Assembly (NCBI GenBank): GCA_003991915.1
Contig: RQTK01000483.1
Span: 113,426 to 177,425 of the forward strand
Reading direction: 5' to 3'
Length of the DNA: 64,000 nucleotides
Source: Elysia chlorotica
Taxonomy: Eukaryota; Mollusca; Gastropoda; Plakobranchidae
In this document: piece after piece, positions 60,654 to 64,000 of the stretch
How the letters are laid out: every line of letters starts with the position of its first letter
How positions within the stretch are numbered: position 1 is the first letter of the stretch
Translations under genes and position numbers: made by a program
Notes under the pieces: generated by a model
What the model saw: only the letters and a program-made list of their open reading frames with translations
Database searches by the model: none
Told to the model about the DNA's origin: nothing

Positions 60654-60783
60654 TTTAAATCTAGAAGCCCTTGTACATTAGATGACTGTTTTATGTGATA
60701 GAAATTGGCTGAAGCGACATGAATAGATGAAAGCTATATTGCAATCGCCTATACCGTGTGTTGTTCTATTTTGTTTTGTTTTT
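60654..60783. repeat. Direct repeat, copy 2 (~130 bp)
   Basis: About 90% identical to 60279-60408, 375 bases downstream. Between them lie T-runs, a (GT)n and G-run at about 60550-60580. Confidence 0.85.
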
Positions 60784-60812
60784 CCTGCGTTTTTTGTTTG
60801 TTTTTTTTACAG

Positions 60813-61120
60813 AAAATATCATCAAGTTTGGTAGAGATTCTAAACACACCGACTGTACAAAATACGAAGTAACTTGGGTTCTGATTAGAGATTATGCGAC
60901 ATTCCATCGCTCAAACCACGCTTTGACGGCTGTGCTTTTGCCTAATGGTTGGATTGTTGTCAGTCTTATCCTAAGTACCCCGACCTGGGGGCACCTAAAA
61001 ACGCTTTGTCCGAATAAAGATTTGCGACTTAACCAGTGGCAATTGAACTGCTACGTCTTCACTAAATACAAAGATTTTTTAAAGTATTTTCAACCATCGA
61101 CCAGCCCATGGCACCATTGA
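60813..61120 (+). CDS. Unexplained open frame after a good splice acceptor
   Basis: A pyrimidine tract and TTTTTTTTACAG precede an open frame of about 102 codons ending at TGA 61118-61120. It begins (E)NIIKFGRDSKHTDCTKYEV and has five Trp and four Cys, mixed charge, and balanced codon use, unlike the chance frames around it. No motif or family was recognised. Read after the phase-1 end of KDM3 exon 5 it would be in frame, making an alternative terminal exon conceivable, but it lacks the HSLL segment the family has there. It may equally be a chance frame or a repeat-borne fragment. Confidence 0.2.
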
Positions 61121-61848
61121 TTAGGCTTTTTGCCCTTCTTCAAATCCATTGTTGTTGGGTTGTTGTTGTTTTTTTAAATGATAAACATGTTTTTCTCAAA
61201 ACATTAGCACTTTTCAAAAGTTCCTTTTTAACCAAATGCGGACAACAATGACTCTTTTATCCGCTCTTATCAGTAAGCTTGATCAAGATAGCTCCAGATA
61301 AGTTATTTATGGTCGTCTTTGATACATGTCTGATTCGACGCCGTGAAGCCATGAGCACAACCTGTAAATAATTGTGGTCGGCAATAATTTGTTTCGCATT
61401 TAACAATGAGGGTGGGGAATTCCCGCAACTTCCTTCACACGTTACAAGTAAAGATTTACATTACCAAATATAGAACTGCATTCTTCGTCTAACGGTTTTG
61501 CTTTATAATATGTAGATGTATAACACTGATTAGGTATAATTATATAGATGTACATGCGTATAGGAAACTTTTTTTTTCTTTATACTCATAATTGCTTTCG
61601 GAGAAGACCTGGAACCTTCAGGTGCTAGACAGACATAATAGGCTTTGCGACCCGCACGATGGTGATGAATAACATAATCACGCCCTTATTGAAGTATGGG
61701 GTTTTCTTAACGCTTATTGGCCCCGCGTCTGTTAAATAGAGACATGATTGGACGCCGGTGCTGATTCCCTTACCTTCCGTCTTCATTTTCGTTAGTACAG
61801 GCTGGTAATCGCAAAGTCTTTTTTGAATTTTTAAGGTAGACGACCAGT
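61121..61848. other. Non-coding stretch
   Basis: No gene recognised; AT-rich. Confidence 0.4.
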
Positions 61849-61922
61849 GGTACCAGGTGGTTCAATGGTAGAGAGCCCGGGTTTCACTCGGAAGGTCCCA
61901 GATTCGATGCCTGTTAGGTCCA
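61849..61922 (+). mobile_element. tRNA-like SINE head
   Basis: AGGTGGTTCAATGGTAGAGA (box A) and CCCAGATTCGATGCC (box B) spaced as in a tRNA, but the ends do not form an acceptor stem. A tRNA-derived repeat. Confidence 0.5.
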
Positions 61923-62199
61923 ACTTTTGGTTTTGTTGTAATAATTGCTATAAAATGTGAGCATCTGAGTCAGAGCGAAGCGGTTTTTAATCATTGCATT
62001 TTTTTTCTTTGGAACTTTTTGATTTTGTGTAACAAATAAATTGAACAAATAAAAGAACCAGGAAGCTTGCCAACTACTTCGTTGGTATTTCATGAGTCCA
62101 AGTGTGTTTAATGTTACACATAATCACGACTCAACCTCTACTGGTGTGATGTACGTCAGTGTTGTCACAAGTCACGCACAAGCAACAGAAAGGTGGCAG

Positions 62200-62396
62200 A
62201 CAGGCGGGGAGAGGGAGAGAGGGAGAGACAGAGACAGAGACAGAGAGAGAGAGAGAGTATGTGTGTGCATGCATGCGTGTGTGACTACGTGACTTTGAGA
62301 CAGAGACAGACAGAGAGAGAGAGAGGAGAGAGAGACAGACAGAGAGAGACAGAGAGACAGAGAGAGATAGACAGAGATAGATAGACAGAGAGAGAC

Positions 62397-62433
<37 letters not shown>

Positions 62434-62435
62434 GC

Positions 62436-62494
<59 letters not shown>

Positions 62495-62806
62495 TAGAGA
62501 CACAGACACAGAGATATAGAGACAGGCAGACAGAGAGACAGAGACAAACAGGGGCAGACAGAGACAGCGACAGAGAGACAGAGACGGAAAGGCAGAGACA
62601 GAGACAGAGAGATAGACAGACAGAGAGACGGCAGAAAAACGAAAATATATACAGACAGAAAAAAGAGACACACATATATAGAGAGACAGGAAGACCGAAA
62701 CAATAGAAAGAAAAACAACAACGAGAGAGAGAGAGATAGAGAGAGAGGTCGAGAGAGAGAAAGCAAGAGAGAGAGAGAGAGAGAGAGAGTGTGTGTGTGT
62801 GTGTGC
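62200..62806. repeat. Long purine-rich (GA/CAGA/GACA) array with (GT)n ends
   Basis: Compound imperfect microsatellite of about 600 bases. A duplicated GTGTGTG-CATGCGTGTGT-ACTACGTGACTTTGA segment lies at about 62262-62297 and 62790-62832, so the array is flanked by a near-copy of the same border. Confidence 0.9.
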
Positions 62807-62832
62807 ATGCGTGTGTATCTACGTGACTTTGA

Positions 62833-63423
62833 CTGTCATAACTTTTTTCAAGATAAATGTGAGTGGGCCGTGTTTTAAATACATGTACATCAAACAAAAC
62901 CCTGCCCAATATCACGTACATACGTGAGTAATATTCTAATACTGACAGCACAAACATCTCAGCGTTGTCTGTCTGAAAACTTTTCCGGATATAGACACAT
63001 GAATATACATGTATCAGACTAACCAGTTTTCTCATGAGATCGCGGAGCATCATAATTATTGTTTGACAAGTGCTATCAATGTCACCTCATATTGAGCATA
63101 ACATCCTCGCCGAGTTGGTCGCGTCTGTCGCTATGAAATGTTGTTGTTCATTCATAGAATTATTCATTAGAATTTAAAATATTTTGTAAAGCACTTTGTG
63201 ACCTTACCTACATCCTGCTTCCTGTATAATATTCTGCCTTTAATTTTGGTCTCGGAAGACTCCAAATTAAGTAAGAGTTTCATTCGCTCCTTTTTTCTTT
63301 TTTTTTTTTCGACCATTATCACTTACCCCTATCTGGTCTCGGAATTAAAAGTTTCGGGATGGGCATCGAACAGCAGACAAAGGCAGATAGTCAGGCCTGG
63401 AAGAGTGGGGGTCATTTCGGTGC
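62833..63423. other. Non-coding stretch
   Basis: Contains a retroelement-tail-like motif GTAAAGCACTTTGTGACC at about 63186. No gene seen. Confidence 0.4.
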
Positions 63424-63729
63424 GAGAGTTGAGTTGAGTTGTTTTAACGCCCAAAGTCAGCACTAGACACAGTAGACAGGCTATATTGTGGACGGGCCTT
63501 AAGACTATCGTCACACGTGCTGCCACACACCAGACAGGGCGGTCATACCGTGACTCTAATCTCAGTCGGTCACATTAAAGTGACACCGATCCAACCAGTA
63601 GGGGGCAAAATCACGAGGGCTCGAACCACGGACTTCCTGCGTCGGAGGCGGATGTTCTACCACAGGGCTACCGCTCCCCCTACCACCACCACCCCCACCC
63701 CCACCCCACACACACATACTTACACCCCA
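63424..63729 (-). mobile_element. SINE of the AACTC-tail family, full length (copy E)
   Basis: Minus strand: G-rich and (GT)n leader, box A TAGCCCTGTGGTAGAACATC, box B GTGGTTCGAGCCC, family body, end GGGCGTTAAAACAACTCAAC. Flanked by an 11-bp direct repeat CATTTCGGTGC at 63413-63423 and 63730-63740. Confidence 0.85.
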
Positions 63730-63740
63730 CATTTCGGTGC

Positions 63741-64000
63741 AGGGGAGCGCCTGTGGGGGTAATTTCATGCAGGAATTCCACTGGTGTTTATTTATTATGT
63801 AGGTAAGAACCTGATGAAGGTTTGGTAAGTAGATTGAAGCTACTGCCCTTTATAAAGGCTGTAATTGTAATTATAATTAGCGGTAGATATTCCGAGATAT
63901 TGAGACATAGAGAGAAGAGGACTGGTGATAGAGAGAGAAAAAATTAAGTAATTATTATTACGCCAGCGATGCATTGGGGGGGGGGGGGGGGGGGGGGAGA
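63741..64000. other. Right edge: non-coding with a run of 22 G
   Basis: AT-rich, short GA patches, and a G homopolymer at 63976-63997 at the window end. Confidence 0.6.

Noticed and set aside
62131..63053. Open frames of 225-293 codons on the minus strand rich in Ser, Leu and Cys-Leu-Ser-Val
   Set aside because: They translate CT and CTGT repeats; no start context, no unique domain.

Overview
The window is animal nuclear DNA: AT-rich, intron-rich and full of microsatellites, interspersed repeats and one sequencing gap. The organism is most likely a mollusc, probably a gastropod. This is an inference from the very frequent TACATGTA palindromes, the style of the tRNA-derived SINEs, long (CT)n, (ATCT)n, (ATT)n and (GACA)n arrays, and LINE relics of types common in lophotrochozoans. 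No bacterial or viral region was seen.

Layout. (1) 1-1.5 kb: the 3' end of a protein gene built from STPxTPEN/HxR repeats, whose last coding segment is repeated twice more downstream in decayed form. (2) 2.4-5.4 kb: 3' flank with a complete SINE (14-bp target duplication), a LINE 3' tail, a polyadenylation signal and a LINE RNase-H/C-terminal relic. (3) 5.9-7.7 kb: a solitary first coding exon for a mitochondrial-type N-terminus, followed in its intron by a nearly complete mariner (DD34D) transposon with both inverted repeats and a TA duplication. (4) 8-20.5 kb: mostly non-coding, with one clear exon of a REEP (TB2/DP1/HVA22) gene on the minus strand at 12.65 kb and a ~22-bp degenerate minisatellite at 17.7-18.4 kb. 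(5) 20.5-40.9 kb: five phase-consistent exons of the N-terminus of a KDM3/JMJD1C-type histone lysine demethylase on the plus strand. Its introns hold a 527-bp inverted-repeat element, a ~1.35-kb element with ~170-bp inverted termini, another LINE relic and SINEs. (6) 41-64 kb: intron 5 of that gene and/or intergenic DNA. It holds an 81-bp N gap, dense simple repeats, several tRNA-derived SINEs (one nested in another), an inverted repeat pair, and one unexplained open frame at 60.8-61.1 kb behind a good splice acceptor.

The genes are unrelated neighbours, not a pathway. The 3-prime exons of KDM3, including zinc finger and JmjC, are not seen here. The most noteworthy items are the tandem triplication of a terminal coding exon, a multi-copy SINE family with an AACTC pentamer tail, the long-inverted-repeat element carrying a coding-like minus-strand fragment, and the freshly damaged mariner copy.
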